Below, piece by piece: positions 11,101-21,738 of a stretch of DNA of 64,000 bases (position 1 is the first letter of the stretch; every line of letters starts with the position of its first letter). The stretch covers positions 1 through 64,000 of the forward strand of contig WNNJ02000287.1 in NCBI GenBank assembly GCA_012934845.2, read 5' to 3'. Source of the stretch: Pomphorhynchus laevis (Eukaryota; Acanthocephala; Palaeacanthocephala; Echinorhynchida; Pomphorhynchidae). A program made the position numbers and the translations under genes. The notes under the pieces are model-generated. The model was given only the letters and a program-made list of their open reading frames with translations, searched no databases and had not been told where the DNA came from.

Positions 11101-14100
11101 CTTTATGTAAATATAAGAAGTTTTTCTAAAGATATCATATGTTCAATAAATCAAAAATTAATTAACGACTATGATAGGCTAAGTTGTATAATAGACAGTT
11201 ATTGTAATACAAAATACTATAATCATACAATAAATGTAAATAATAACAATAGAAAATATACATTAACCATAAACTTCATTAATAAATGTATAGATAACAT
11301 AAATATAGCCGGACTTTTAAATAATTCTAAAAGTAAAGAAATAATAGGGTCAGATATAAGTAAATATATTACTAAAATAAGATATAAACTCCTACCACAA
11401 ATAAGTCGAAAAATTTGTAATTATAATACAGAATTAAAATCAATATGTAACGATAATATTAGAAACATAATGGAAACAGAATGCAATTGTAAAAGTCTTA
11501 GTTTTGATAAAATAAATGAACATATATGTACCCATAATCTAGAATTAATTGAAAATTGTGAATTAAGAAAGCTGCTATCAAAAGGGTATAAATATTGATT
11601 AAATAACAACAACGACAAAAATAAAATTTACAGTTCGTTATATAATAACTTAAATGATTACTTTAGTAGCTGATTAATAGTGAAAGCTCGAATATATCTA
11701 AGATTAACATTTGGAAAGATTATATATTTGATAAAAATAAAAATAAAATGAAAATAACAAGCAATTATAAAAAAAGATAAAATTAATAAAGATATATATA
11801 AAGAACTTACTAAATTAAAGGATAACTATATAATAACAACTATTGATAAAGCTAGTAATAACTTTGTCTTCATATGCAAAAAGCTTTATTATGATATACT
11901 AATGAAATAGGTTAATTCTAATGATTTAAATGTAAATCCAGCATATGAACGTAGTGAGTTGAGTTTAGAAACAATTATTACAAGTCACTGTTCTATAATG
12001 GATAAAAAGGGTATAAAGGTTGAATTAGATAATAAAACTATACCTATATTATATTGGAATCCAAAATTACATAAAAATCCAATAAAACCTAGGTTCATAT
12101 GTAGTGCGTTTAAATGTACATTAAAACCACTTTCTGTTTATATGAATAAAATGCTTAAAGTAATTAAAGCACAGTTTAAAAAATATTGCACGGTAATCGA
12201 AATTAATACTGGTATAAAACACTATTTCAGTATTAATTCTACAAAAGAATTTTTAGAACAGACAAAAGGAATAAATTTTCAAAATATAAATACATACGAT
12301 TTTAGTACGCTTTATACAAATCTAGATTTAGTAGATATTAAAGAAGCGTTAGTAAAATTAATTAACCTTATATTCGGAAAAAGATATACATATATATGTT
12401 ATAATAATTATAACGCCTATCTAACAAAAATTAAACCATCAAATAAATATAAATATATGGATAAAATTGAATTAATAGAATCCTTAAATATTTTGATAAA
12501 TCAAAATTATTTAAAAGTAGGGACTTCTATGTTTATACAAGTAAAAGGTGTTCCAATGGGTGGTAATAGTAGCCCAATTATAGCTGACTTGTTTTTAAGC
12601 TTTATAGAATATGAATTTGTTCATAACTGTGTAAAAACTAAATCTAAACAATATAAATATATGAAATATGTTTCGATACATTGATGATATATGTGTATTT
12701 AATTCTAATAATTTTTATTCAATTAGTGAGCACATTTATCCAGAAAGCCTTATTCTTAACAAAATCAATATTAATGATAAAGAAGGTGTATATCTAGATA
12801 TGAACATTAAATTAACATTAACTAAAACTACTATTAATTTATATCGTAAAGATGACATATTTAAATTTACAAGAAACATATTGTTGCATGAGCATTCATG
12901 CATACCATATAATATAAAATATAATACATTAAATAATGAAATTTTGGATGGATAATAAATAATATACTTTGCATTAGAATAAGATACTAGATAGTTATTT
13001 CAGAGGAAATACATCATTAGCATGTATTTGGTCCCGCTGCTATGTTGGGTAGAAGAGTTAGGGGCCGAAACCTGATAGCATAGCAGTTCCTCCTGATGAC
13101 CTCTAATTCTTATTCTGATACAACGTCTGTTATTTATTAGTCAATTCATAAAAATGACGTTTATTTTAAATTTCATTATTTTAACTTGATTTAAATTATA
13201 GAAAATCTAAAAGCAATTTTTAATTTTATTATTTAATTATTAAATTTTGATTTAGCATTATTATGTTTTGATTATTTTATAATTATATTAAATACGTAGA
13301 TTCAGTTAGCTGATTTAAATTATTAAATTATTCGAACTAAGAATAACGTTAATTACAGATCAAAAGGACAAGTTTTATCGTGTTAAAATAATGAATATAA
13401 CATAATTTAAATTAATTATTTAAATTAATCAAAATAATTAATAATTTACTAAAAGTTAAGTATTTTCTAAATACTTAACTTTTTTAATTGATAATTATTT
13501 AGATAAAATATAATAATTAATAATTAATTACCAATTTAAATTATTAATGGATTCTTGTAATTAGTGATTAAAAATTATTAGATTAATAATTACTAAATAT
13601 CGTGCGTAACTTTAATTTTTCTAATTACATGCTAGTATTTATAGAAATCTTCCTAATTTATATATCTCACAGAAACTCTCCGTTCTTCCTAATCATAATT
13701 TCAAATTCTCTATATATACATTCGGTCTAAAGAAATGTAGGATTTCTTTAAAATTTCTTTGCTGAAAGAATTCAGCGAAGAAATAATTCATTAATTTAAT
13801 TAATTGCAAGTACTGACGTTTTAATACCTTGTTGAGTTGTCTCACAAGTAGTCTTTGATTTTGCTACATCAATCTCGGATTTTGATCCCTTGCCAGCAAT
13901 TGGGGGTTGAATAATTTGCCATCTATCTTCATTCCATTTATAGTGTATTTCGGTTACAACATCAATATATTCATTTAAAAGTCGTGAATCAACAAAGGCA
14001 TTATGCTGACGACTCCAGAGGTAGACAATTCCACTCCGTTCGTCAGAGTATGAAGACTGAGTAGCGGGCTCCCATTTTCCAGATCTCAAGATAAATTGGA

Positions 14101-16449
14101 TTTTCAACTGTGGATGCATAAACGTCAACTCATCTTTATCATTTACAATAGCAGCATCAAAAGGTATCCATTGATTTGTAGTTGGTTCAAGACGCAATAA
14201 ACTACCGTCTTCCAATTCATAAGTATAGCAGCTTTTATCAGCATTAAATTTGTACACATTATTGTCGAGGCCATAATTCATATGATGTTCAACAAGGTAT
14301 CGCTCAGTCACCTATTGAAAGTTTAAAATTTACATTCTAGTTCGATTAAAGCATGTACTGCGAAAATGGACGTTGACACAATAAAAAAATCGATGAATTT
14401 CGGACAGATTCAACATTATTTATTTTAAGCAGATTTTTAGTCAAATTTTTTATAAAAAATTAATTAAATGTTTGTCAACAGACAAACACTTGGCATCTAT
14501 TATCAGAATTATTGAATGTATTCGCGTTGAAGGCATTTTTTATATTTTTCAATCCATATATAATATTTAGTATAATATAAATAATAAATATAGCAATATA
14601 ATATAATATTATAATAATATATTATTGTAATAATATAATATAGTAATTATATAATACAGAATCTATCCGAAATAATATATTATTAAATATTCCAATTTAA
14701 TTTTCTAATTATAATATTATTATAGTATTTATAATATTTAATTTATATATATTAAATATTTATATATAAATATTATTTAAATTATGTTTACTTGGTGGGA
14801 CTAAGTTACGTATACGTAAATAGTCGAAGATTCTACGCGCACTCGCTTTTTCGTAGATGGAGATAAAGGAATTTTGTGTCGAAATAGGGCGCAGATCTTT
14901 GGGACATGATACCACTTTTTTCTTGGATAAAAATATTCTCCGGTTAATGTTGATGCCCTCAACATCGTAGGGGAAGGATAATAGCAGCTTAATGGCGACC
15001 TCCTCTCACTGAATGTCAGTCAAAAGCTGACAGCCCCAAGTGGAGAGTAGCACATAAGGTCTGGAGGTGCCTGGAAGTGGTCCCCAGACATTCAGCATAT
15101 CGGTAACCGATAAATCCCTGCTCCTGAAGTTATCCCAATGCGGGATTGGTTGGGGAGATTGGAGTGGCTCCATAATTATGTAGGGATAGTCAATTCTCAA
15201 AACTTTGTCAAGGCATACGCTGTCAATCCAACCATATATTTTTATATTTTTCAATCCATATTAATAAAGCTCAACAATTAACAATTCAAAAGTTCAATAA
15301 TATTTCATATTATAGCGCCAACCTTTCAAATTCCATATTGAAAAATTCATAAGAATGCATGCTTTTATAAAACTTTTGGCTATTAATAAACATAGTTTTA
15401 TATAGTAATTATTAAATTGTTATATTCTCTTCTCATTTTTCTTTAATTTAAGAAAATTACAAATAACCAAAAATATGTTTAGAACTGATAAATAATGGTT
15501 AGAACTAACATGATTGAATCGATTAAAATTTTGTTCTTTATGAATGGATTCCCATGCCCTTTGTCCCCTTTTCCATATTTAATGTGAATATAAAGTAAAA
15601 TATCAAGACATTTAATTTATTTTACGATACAGGAATTATTCGTGAACAAGTGAATCTCGTATCTTGTTAATCACTGAACGATGGCTTTCAAAATCAGGAA
15701 CAAACTTTGGAACTGTTAATAACTTAACTCGAGAGTATATTCATTTGCGGGGAATGCATATACTTTCTATTTGCTATAACAGATACAAATTAATTTTATT
15801 TGATTAACAATTATATTTTCAGATTTAAAACGACTGTTGAATACAGTCGAAATATCTAAGAATAAATGAATCCTTTTGTATTCTCGGGGATTGTTCGCAA
15901 TAAAAAGGTAAAAAATATAAGTCAGACAAAATTATTGTTCATTCGTCAGTTATCGTCGATCAATTCAAATCCTTAAATTCATCGGTCAATTCTGAATTTA
16001 TTATTGCGTTGCGTAACCCGAGCTTACGTATTTGTCGCTGGTGTGTTGTACATAAAATACGCATTTTTGCAGTTCAATTAGTTATTTTAGATAGTTTTAG
16101 TTAGTTTTACTGGAACGAAGAAGATAATATTTTCCTTTATTTAAAAAATACAATATTTCGATATCTACTTTGATAGCTATTTCGATATCATCATCAGAAA
16201 ATTTAAAAATAATGCAAATTTGGTGTACCTTGGGAAACCAGCCATGAATTTTATCATCCCATTCATATTCAGTTCCATCTTCGTCAATTCTAGTTTTCGA
16301 TCCCTGGCTGTTAGCAAGAGAATTCGAATAACTATTCTCATCGTCGTCATCCCGCTCGACAATCGGACTTTTTCTTTTAAATTGAAAGGAAATTGTTTCG
16401 GCAGAATCTTCGCCATCATCGCTATTCCGACAAGATGTCATTGCCGAAT
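8198..16449 (-). CDS. HTATSF1: Tat-SF1 (HTATSF1/Cus2-like) splicing factor, N-terminal half
   Basis: Four minus-strand exons join in frame with GT/AG borders: 16449-16229 (ATG at 16441-16439), 14311-13828, 9108-8903 and 8358-8198, about 354 codons in all. Exon 1 is acidic and ends DEDGTEYEWDDKIHGWFPK, the family's WD/WFPK segment. Exon 2 continues VTERYLVEHHMNYGL and two more such aromatic segments. Exon 3 opens WADVPDEKNRNVYISNLP, RNP2 of RRM1, and contains KLYKDANGQIKGDGLCTFAK (RNP1). Exon 4 completes RRM1 and reads FQLRGEFDPTRKRKR, the basic tail typical of Tat-SF1. In other organisms the protein binds U2 snRNP (SF3B1) through its C-terminal UHM and acts in prespliceosome assembly in the nucleus. 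That UHM is not found in place: the only matching piece is on the opposite strand at 6338-6430. Intron 3 holds an antisense Naiad element and intron 2 (13828/14311 side to 16229) a LINE fragment. Exon 4 ends in phase 2, so further exons are expected if the gene is alive. Confidence 0.85.
9291..9393 (-). other. Exon-like block inside Tat-SF1 intron 3
   Basis: On the minus strand, acceptor ...GACAG|GTGAAA and donor ACAAAG|GTATTT frame 103 bp whose phase-0 reading has no stop: VKGLEINEHSWRLACNWLH then IDLKMVFVQILYLDKG. It is not part of Tat-SF1, because exons 2 and 3 join perfectly without it and its inclusion would shift the frame. It ends in phase 1, the phase that the unknown exon at 1177-1478 needs, but that is only a one-in-three match. 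It could be an alternative exon, an exon of an overlapping gene, or chance. Confidence 0.3.
10177..10431 (+). ncRNA. Folded leader upstream of the Naiad ORF (candidate structured RNA)
   Basis: This is a GC-richer island just before the Naiad start codon, packed with inverted repeats. 10177-10198 is a 22-bp palindrome with one mismatch pair (GTTTACA...TGTAAAC). 10204-10217 is the perfect palindrome AACGTGATCACGTT. AGATCT at 10275-10280 pairs with AGATCT at 10285-10290 over TTAT. AGTTTAGT at 10358-10365 pairs with ACTAAACT at 10374-10381. GGTG at 10383-10386 pairs with CACC at 10391-10394 around the loop GCGA, a GNRA tetraloop, and is followed by GAAAAAGC. Such a chain of hairpins with a GNRA loop is what a folded RNA (leader, ribozyme or translation element) would show. 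It does not carry a CUGANGA hammerhead core. No second copy was seen in the window, so covariation cannot be tested here. Confidence 0.5.
13022..13105 (+). ncRNA. Conserved stem-loop motif in Naiad 3' region, copy 1
   Basis: CTGCTATG at 13037-13044 pairs with CATAGCAG at 13079-13086. The loop contains GGGGCCGAAACCTGATAG. The same motif, with the same flanks (CATGTATTTG before, CAGTTCCTC after), recurs at 42560-42635 and, reversed, at 61745-61840. The two forward copies keep the pairing arms exactly while flanking bases drift. It is not a standard hammerhead. The role is unknown: it could be a terminal RNA structure used by the RT, or a ribozyme of another type. Confidence 0.6.
13293..13316 (+). 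repeat. CAGTTAGCTGAT terminal signature, copy 2
   Basis: This sits about 210 bp after the conserved stem-loop, at the point where the similarity between the two forward Naiad 3' regions ends. It probably marks the element end. Confidence 0.55.
13331..13827. other. AT-rich intron sequence (Tat-SF1 intron 3, 5' part)
   Basis: No gene or element recognised. A palindromic phrase, AAGTTAAGTATTT...AAATACTTAACTT, lies at about 13450-13485. Confidence 0.5.
14537..15261 (-). mobile_element. LINE fragment (Jockey/R1/I-like group a) between 23-bp direct repeats
   Basis: At 15239-14815 (minus) the peptide LDKVLRIDYPYIIMEPLQSP...FRSRDLSVTDMLNVWGPLPG and then PKDLRPISTQNSFISIYEKA matches the pre-RT/fingers part of the group-a LINEs at 24.5-32.3 kb and 45-47 kb. 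It is truncated on both sides. An identical 23-bp AT-rich phrase containing TTTTTCAATCCATAT stands at 14537-14559 and 15239-15261. It looks like a target-site duplication, but about 250 bp of very AT-rich DNA separates it from the LINE on the left. Located in Tat-SF1 intron 2. Confidence 0.7.
15262..16228. other. Tat-SF1 intron, no other feature seen
   Basis: No exon, LINE or clear repeat was recognised apart from general AT-richness. Confidence 0.4.
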
Positions 16450-16697
16450 CTAAAATCAAAACAACTAAGAAGTTAAATATTAATTTAATTTTATATAAAT
16501 ATAAAAGAATTATAAATGCATAATTAATATTAAAAGAATAATGCATCATTCGTATGTTTTATAACGCAAAAAATAACTGAGAAGCATGGAATTGAGAAAA
16601 GGCGAGAAACGAAGTTATTGGGTGCGTAGAATGTTTTACATAAATTGATATTAAGCTAATATGTTTGTAATTACATAGGCAGACAAATCATTGAGAT

Positions 16698-16903
16698 ATG
16701 CATTTTCGGACAATACAGAAAGTTCAACGAAAATAAGAAAAAAAAATGAAAATTTATTATAACTTTTCATTATTAAATTTAAATAATAAATTTATTAGAT
16801 ACATTCTAATAAATTAAAGATCTAATTTGCCTTTTAAAGTAGTAATTCAGACATTGCACTTACAAACTGTCGTTTCAGTCGTATCTAATTGAATTATAAG
16901 CTT
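16698..16903 (+). repeat. ~210-bp dispersed repeat, copy 1
   Basis: It runs from GATATGCATTTTCGGACAAT through AAAGTTCAACGAAAATAAG to GCACTTACAAACTGTCGTTT. It is nearly identical to 18759-18967 and, for its first half, to 17205-17311. No coding capacity. The copies bracket the LINE at 17345-18655. Confidence 0.75.
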
Positions 16904-17204
16904 CAAACATTCAAATTTTACAATATTACTGAGTTCTTACATATAACACAAGTTTTATTCAATTATAAACTATAATTCCCAAATCCATTATAAATTATAA
17001 TTTGAAAACATCAATTTATGTTCTCGCAAATGTAAATATAATTTAAGATTTTATAAATTCATAAGAAAATTAATTTATAAATTTGCATAAATTTATTTCA
17101 TTCCTAAATTTACAAAATTTCGATAGCCACTGACAGCTTATTCTGTTTGTAAATTTCAGAAAAATTATTATTATTTTTAACTCAAGGAAAATAATAATAA
17201 AATT

Positions 17205-17311
17205 TATCAGATATGCATTTTTGGACACTACAGAAAGTTCAACGAAAACAAGAAAAAATGAAAATTTATTATGACTTTTCATTATGGCGAAATTTAAATA
17301 GTAAATTTTAA
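17205..17311 (+). repeat. Dispersed repeat, partial copy 2
   Basis: It carries the first ~105 bp of the repeat (TATCAGATATGCATTTTTGG onwards) and then diverges just before the LINE begins. Confidence 0.7.
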
Positions 17312-17344
17312 GGATTTTAAATCTCAGGGATTAAAATAATCTCT

Positions 17345-18655
17345 TTATTTCTTTTTCACTTCTCAGGGACTTCAAATAATATTATTGACGAAGTCGAAAC
17401 TAAAATCTTCAAACATTGTTGGTATCGTGCGAATCAGTGTAAAATTCTTCAAGCAGCATCGACTATGAACTTTGTAGGCGCTAGCAGCGATGTTGAAGAT
17501 TGTTGGAAGGTTTTCCGTTCATCAATGTGTGAAATAATAGAAAAATACGTTCCCACCAAGATCGTACATAAAAATAAAAAGAGTGAATCCTCCGTGGTTT
17601 AATTGAGAACTTAAATCAGAACTAAGACGAAGGAGATCTCCTTTACGAAGGAGATTAAGCTGCAAGGACAATACTTATCGACAGGAATATGTCAATTGTC
17701 GTAACGTTTTCGAAAAGCTTAAAACATGCAAAAAATTGAACTACGAAATGACTATAGCTGCGAACTTTCATAGTGCACCAAAACGATTTTGGGCTCACCT
17801 ACGTAGAAATAGGACAATTCCTCCTGCGATTTCGTCTCTTCGTATTAATGATAACTTTACAACATCGCCTCAAGCTGTAGCCGACACGTTTGCGTCGCCT
17901 TTTCATCTCGTAACTAATAACACAGAAACTAACCAGCAATATCGTGTAAGCCATTCACGAAGTTATTTTGATGTTACTACCGAGGAGGTTTAAAGTGAGT
18001 TAATTTCTTTACGGCATTCATCACCTGGTCAGTATGGATTACATCTCCAGATACTAAGGATATTATCTACATTTATTGCTCCATCGTTAGCTTATTTGTT
18101 TCAACTATCACTAGCTAAGTCAATTCTACCATTAGATTGGAAAATCGCCACTGTAGTGCCAGTCCACTAAAAAGGAGATCGTCACAATCCTGAAAATTAT
18201 AGAGCAATAAGCCTTACAAGTGTCGTATGTAAGATGTTAGAGCGCATATTGTATCGGCGATTACTATCCTATCTTAGATCATCGAACTTGTTAGATAATT
18301 CGCAACATGGTTTTCGTCCTGGACGTTCTTGCATGTCTAATCTTTTATGTGCACGCGAGGCATGGGTTGATGCAGTTGAGCAGGGTAATGCTGTTGATGT
18401 CGTCAATTTCGACTTCAGTCGGGTCTTTGATAGGGTTCCCCATAATATGTTGATTGAGGCTCTTGCAGGTTACGGAATTGAAATTCCTACTATTCGATGG
18501 ATTCACGCTTTCCCAGCTGATCGTTCTTTCAGAGTTCGAAATGGGAATTGTCTATCGAGACCGTTAAATTTATCAATGGGTGTTCCTCAGAGATCGGTGT
18601 TGGATCCATTATTATTCGTGATATTTCTGAATAGTTTGCTACGCTCTCTAAAATG
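17345..18655 (+). mobile_element. CR1-like LINE fragment (group c), RT domain
   Basis: Pre-RT sequence SSDVEDCWKVFRSSMCEIIEKYVP at 17490 onward is followed by a thumb-less RT in two main frames. 17736-17993 is FWAHLRRNRTIPPAISSL (typical linker before RT). 18000-18230 has LDWKIATVVPVH and ENYRAISLTSVVCKMLERI. 18234-18655 has SQHGFRPGRSCMSNLL, VVNFDFSRVFDRVPHNML (motif A) and MGVPQRSVLDPLLFVIFLN (motif B). It stops before the YADD box in a CT-rich tract at 18655-18690. It is broken by stops in the linker and before motif 1, and motif B has Arg and Asp where GVPQGSVLGP is usual. Such 3' truncation is not normal retroposition, so the piece was cut secondarily. Confidence 0.8.
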
Positions 18656-18758
18656 TATTTTTTTTCTTTTTTATTCTTTCTTTTTTCCTTTTCTTAATAT
18701 TGTGATCAGACAAAATGACTCTTTTATGTGTCAAAGTCTTGTAATAAATAATAATATT

Positions 18759-18967
18759 TATCAGATATGCATTTTCGGACAATACAGAAAGTTCAACGCA
18801 AATAAGAAAAAAAATGAAAATTTATTATAACTTTTTATTATGACTAAATTTAAATAATAAAATTTATTAGATACATTCTAATAAATTAAAGATCTAATTT
18901 GCCTTTTAAAGTAGTAATTCAGATATTGCACTTACAAACTGTCGTTTCAGTTGTATCTAATTGAATT
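18759..18967 (+). repeat. ~210-bp dispersed repeat, copy 3
   Basis: A nearly full copy of the repeat at 16698-16903, in the same orientation. It ends where the 12-bp minisatellite region begins. Confidence 0.75.
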
Positions 18968-19026
18968 ATGATGGCATTTTCAAACGGTTTTAAATTCAAT
19001 GTGATTGTCGTAGGAATTTTCAAAAC

Positions 19027-19490
19027 ACTCGATCTGATATTGGATTCTAGAATTGATCATAGACTTTATCCGAATCTAGATTCGAGACTATATCCGATAC
19101 TTGATCAGAGACTTGATCAGAGACTTGATCATATACTTGATCAGAAACTTGATCATATACTTGATCAGAGACTTGATAAGAGACATGATCTGAGATTTGA
19201 TCAGAAACTTAATTCGAGATTTAATCCGGGACTTGATTTGAGATTCAATCCGAGACTTGACCCGAGATATGATCCGAGACTTGAACCAATACTTGATCAG
19301 ATACTTGATCCGATACTTGAACCAATACTTGAACCAATACTTGATCCGATACTTGAACCAATACTTTATTCAATACTTGAACCAATACAATCCGATACTT
19401 GATTCGAGACTTGATCCTAGCCTAGATTCAATATTTGACCAGAAACTTGATCCGATACCTGATACAAGACGATTCAAGTCTTGATCCAAG
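19027..19490 (+). repeat. 12-bp minisatellite, about 35 units, open as protein
   Basis: Units of the form ACTTGATCAGAG / ACTTGATCCGAT / ACTTGAACCAAT repeat across some 450 bp with drift. The period is 12, a multiple of three, and the unit lacks stops, so a plus-strand frame (18968-19402) stays open. It would encode tetrapeptides LDxR/LDxI/LEPI (e.g. LDQRLDQRLDHILDQ). There is no start context, splice site or other sign of a gene, so I read it as a satellite rather than a protein. Confidence 0.8.
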
Positions 19491-19829
19491 GTTTGAATAC
19501 CAGATCTAAGACTTGAGGAATTGGCAAATCAAAACTACATTCAAAAACGTTGGTCAATTCAGCTGGATAAGTAAAACCGTTTAACATAAAATTTAATATA
19601 ACATTGGCTTTAAGACTGACTCCAAGGAATGAAGTAGGTTAAAAGGTTTTGAATTAAACGTGATTGCTAGAAGAAACTTCGGAATTTTGATTGCCTGCAG
19701 TAAATTTAAACTCGTTTGCGATTCTTCGTGATATTGCTGATTTAAGATCGACTAGACAGATCCTCCACAACCCTAGATACTTATTGTCTGGGTTTTTAGA
19801 TATTAAGACAACATCTAACTTAGTATTCA
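19491..19829. other. Unassigned spacer
   Basis: No gene or repeat recognised. It contains scattered CTTGA words that may be decayed minisatellite units. Confidence 0.35.
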
Positions 19830-20075
19830 CTCAATATCGACTTCAGTCGGGCCTTTGATAGGGTTCCCCATAATATCTTGATTGAGGCTCTTGCAGATTA
19901 CGGAATTGAATTCACTCACTATCGAGACCGTTAAATTTATCAATGGGTGTTCCTCAGGGATCGGTGTTGGGTCCATTATTATTCGTGATATTTCTGAATA
20001 GTTTGCTACGCTCTCTAAAATGTATTTTTTCTTTCTTTTGTATTCTTTCTTTATATTATATATTTCTTTCTTCAT
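19830..20075 (+). mobile_element. Second copy of the group-c LINE, internally deleted
   Basis: Nearly identical to 18408-18690: motif A region TCAGTCGGGCCTTTGATAGG, then, after loss of about 85 bp, GTTCCTCAGGGATCGGTGTT, which gives GVPQGSVLGPLLFVIFLN. Motif B is canonical here, unlike in the first copy. Both copies end in the same CT-rich tract. The shared truncation point suggests segmental duplication rather than two separate retropositions. Confidence 0.75.
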
Positions 20076-20477
20076 TATATTATCATATAATGATTAACAC
20101 TTGAACAGTACAATTTCGACAACAAATCGTTAACAATCAGAACAATCTGTGATGAGCTGGTTCGATCAAAGACCGGAAAAATTAAAAATTGGTACACTAA
20201 AGACAATAGATAATTTATAAAATCTGTTTTATAAATTTCTTTTTAATGACTAACACGTGATGCAAGTTTAAGTTGTGCTCCAGATGTTATCTAAACAATA
20301 ATATCAGAAATAATTTAACGATAAACGTTATTTTTTGTCGAAAAAATCTTTCTTTGATGTTAGCCTAACAGGTGTGGATATCAACATTATTATTATTATT
20401 CTAATACATATCAAAGGCAAAAGGCTATTCAGGCAGAGTCTAAAAAAGGAAGAAAATCAAATAGTCAGTCAACGTAG
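20076..20477. other. Unassigned AT-rich spacer
   Basis: No gene or clear repeat seen. Confidence 0.35.
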
Positions 20478-20666
20478 CTAATTAGGGTATTCCAGTGGTA
20501 GTGTTGAATGGCGGCATTGTTCACGTATCCATTTGTAGCATCGTGATTTAAACGTTCTCAAACTGGGGGCTGCAACGACTTCCTCAGGCAACGAATTCCA
20601 CATGTTAATTCCTCTCGTCGAGAGTCTATACACTTTTGGTAATCTGCCAAATCCAAATTTATACAA
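20478..20666 (-). mobile_element. C-terminal end of a CR1-like LINE
   Basis: The minus frame reads YRLSTRGINMWNSLPEEVV then APSLRTFKSRCYKWI, the standard CR1/Jockey ORF2 ending (R..N.WN.LP..VV.A.S...FK..L). No upstream RT is attached. 5' truncated. Confidence 0.75.
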
Positions 20667-21059
20667 GACTCTGCTATGTGTAAATGCTTAATGGTAAGGG
20701 ACTTAGATAGTACTTTAAACATCTGATATTATAATATATTATAATATTATTACAATATAATACCGCGAGCAGACGTTTCTTTCGCCCTCGCAAGATGCTC
20801 GTCCTTAGCATTACGTCGATCTTCGGTCAGACAAATTCATTAACAATTAACTACAATCATAATATTGTAACCTTCAACTAACTTGACCTATCATAATATA
20901 TTGTATATATAATACGTTTTGTGTTGAAGTCCAATTGCGGGAACTCCAAATGTAAATCTATTTAATAAATATTCTCTCATATATTAGATAATATATTATA
21001 ATAATTCCTCTCTGTGCAATTTTTCGCCAGTCAATATTAGAAAAATCTCTTCCTAATGT
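20667..21059. other. Unassigned AT-rich spacer
   Basis: No gene seen. A short GC-richer phrase lies around 20760-20830 but has no recognisable feature. Confidence 0.35.
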
Positions 21060-21738
21060 GTAGAAGCAGTCAATTGTTCTTACCTACTTCAAGAAGGGAG
21101 ATCGCTCTTCCGTCGAGAATTATAGGCCGGTGAGCATTACCTGCATTTGCTGTAGAGTGTTGAAGATGTTTGTGCATCGCTACATGGTTGAGTTTTTTCG
21201 TGTAGGAAAAATTTTAATCCCTAATCAGCACGGATTTCGGGAGGGTTATTCAACTGTTCCAAATTTGCTTGATGCTCATCTTGATTGGACAGCGAATAAG
21301 GCACACTATACCGATACAGACATTATATTCTTCGACTTTTCAAAAGCTTTTGATAGAGTAGATCATGATCTACTTCAGAAACTTGTCAATACTGGACTCC
21401 CAAACATAATGGTTGATTGGATTAGAGAATTTTTCGTGATCGTTGCTTTCGAGTACTTGTCGATTGGTCATTGTCTGTGTATAGAGAATGTCATATTAGA
21501 GTACCTCAAGGTTCAGTTTTGGGTCCGCTTTTATTCAGCATTTATGTTAACGATTTGCCTGGGTGCATTCGCTCTCGATCATGTTTGTATGCAGATGACT
21601 TAAAAATATGGCGGCCCATTCATTCATGTGAGGATGTTGATAATTTGCAAACTGACATAGATAATGTGGAGTTGTGGGCGGCGTCTAACAAGCTCGTGAT
21701 AAATGTTTCAAAATGCAAACACATGCGTATTATTAGTA

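Larger units (their letters stand above)
10432..13330 (+). mobile_element. Naiad-type Penelope-like retroelement, copy 1 (broken)
   Basis: The first frame (10432-11598, 388 codons, ATG at 10432) starts with a Cys cluster (FKCNRKNCIVCD, later NNCNCNTAG). It continues into a GIY-YIG endonuclease: GVVYLIQC, LQYIGKT, and the helix with RFRQH, then FHKHMR and LEKEDFWIKTLN. A linker with the CxC motif ETECNCKSL follows at about residue 350. The RT is in frames at 11959-12684 and 12668-12955: PKLHKNPIKPRFIC, TYDFSTLYTNLD (motif A), QVKGVPMGGNSSPIIADLF (motif B) and FRYIDDICVF (motif C, YIDD). Endonuclease before RT with a CxC linker is the permuted order that defines Naiad/Chlamys PLEs, as opposed to canonical PLEs with a C-terminal endonuclease. 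The element is broken, with a few breaks. It lies antisense in Tat-SF1 intron 3. The 3' region carries the conserved motif at 13022-13105 and ends near the CAGTTAGCTGAT signature at 13293-13316. Confidence 0.85.

Noticed and set aside
10432-12955. Selenoprotein recoding in the Naiad, as known for some spider and clam Naiads
   Set aside because: No SECIS-like element was recognised, and comparison of the copies gives no sign of recoded positions.
13022-13105. Canonical hammerhead in the Naiad 3' region (CTGATGA near GAAA)
   Set aside because: The two words are in the wrong order and spacing for a hammerhead, and the second copy at 42560 has CACGATAA instead of CTGATGA while keeping the rest of the motif.
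18968-19402. 144-codon protein-coding gene
   Set aside because: The frame is open only because a 12-bp satellite unit without stops is repeated; there is no start context, splice site or non-repetitive protein sequence.
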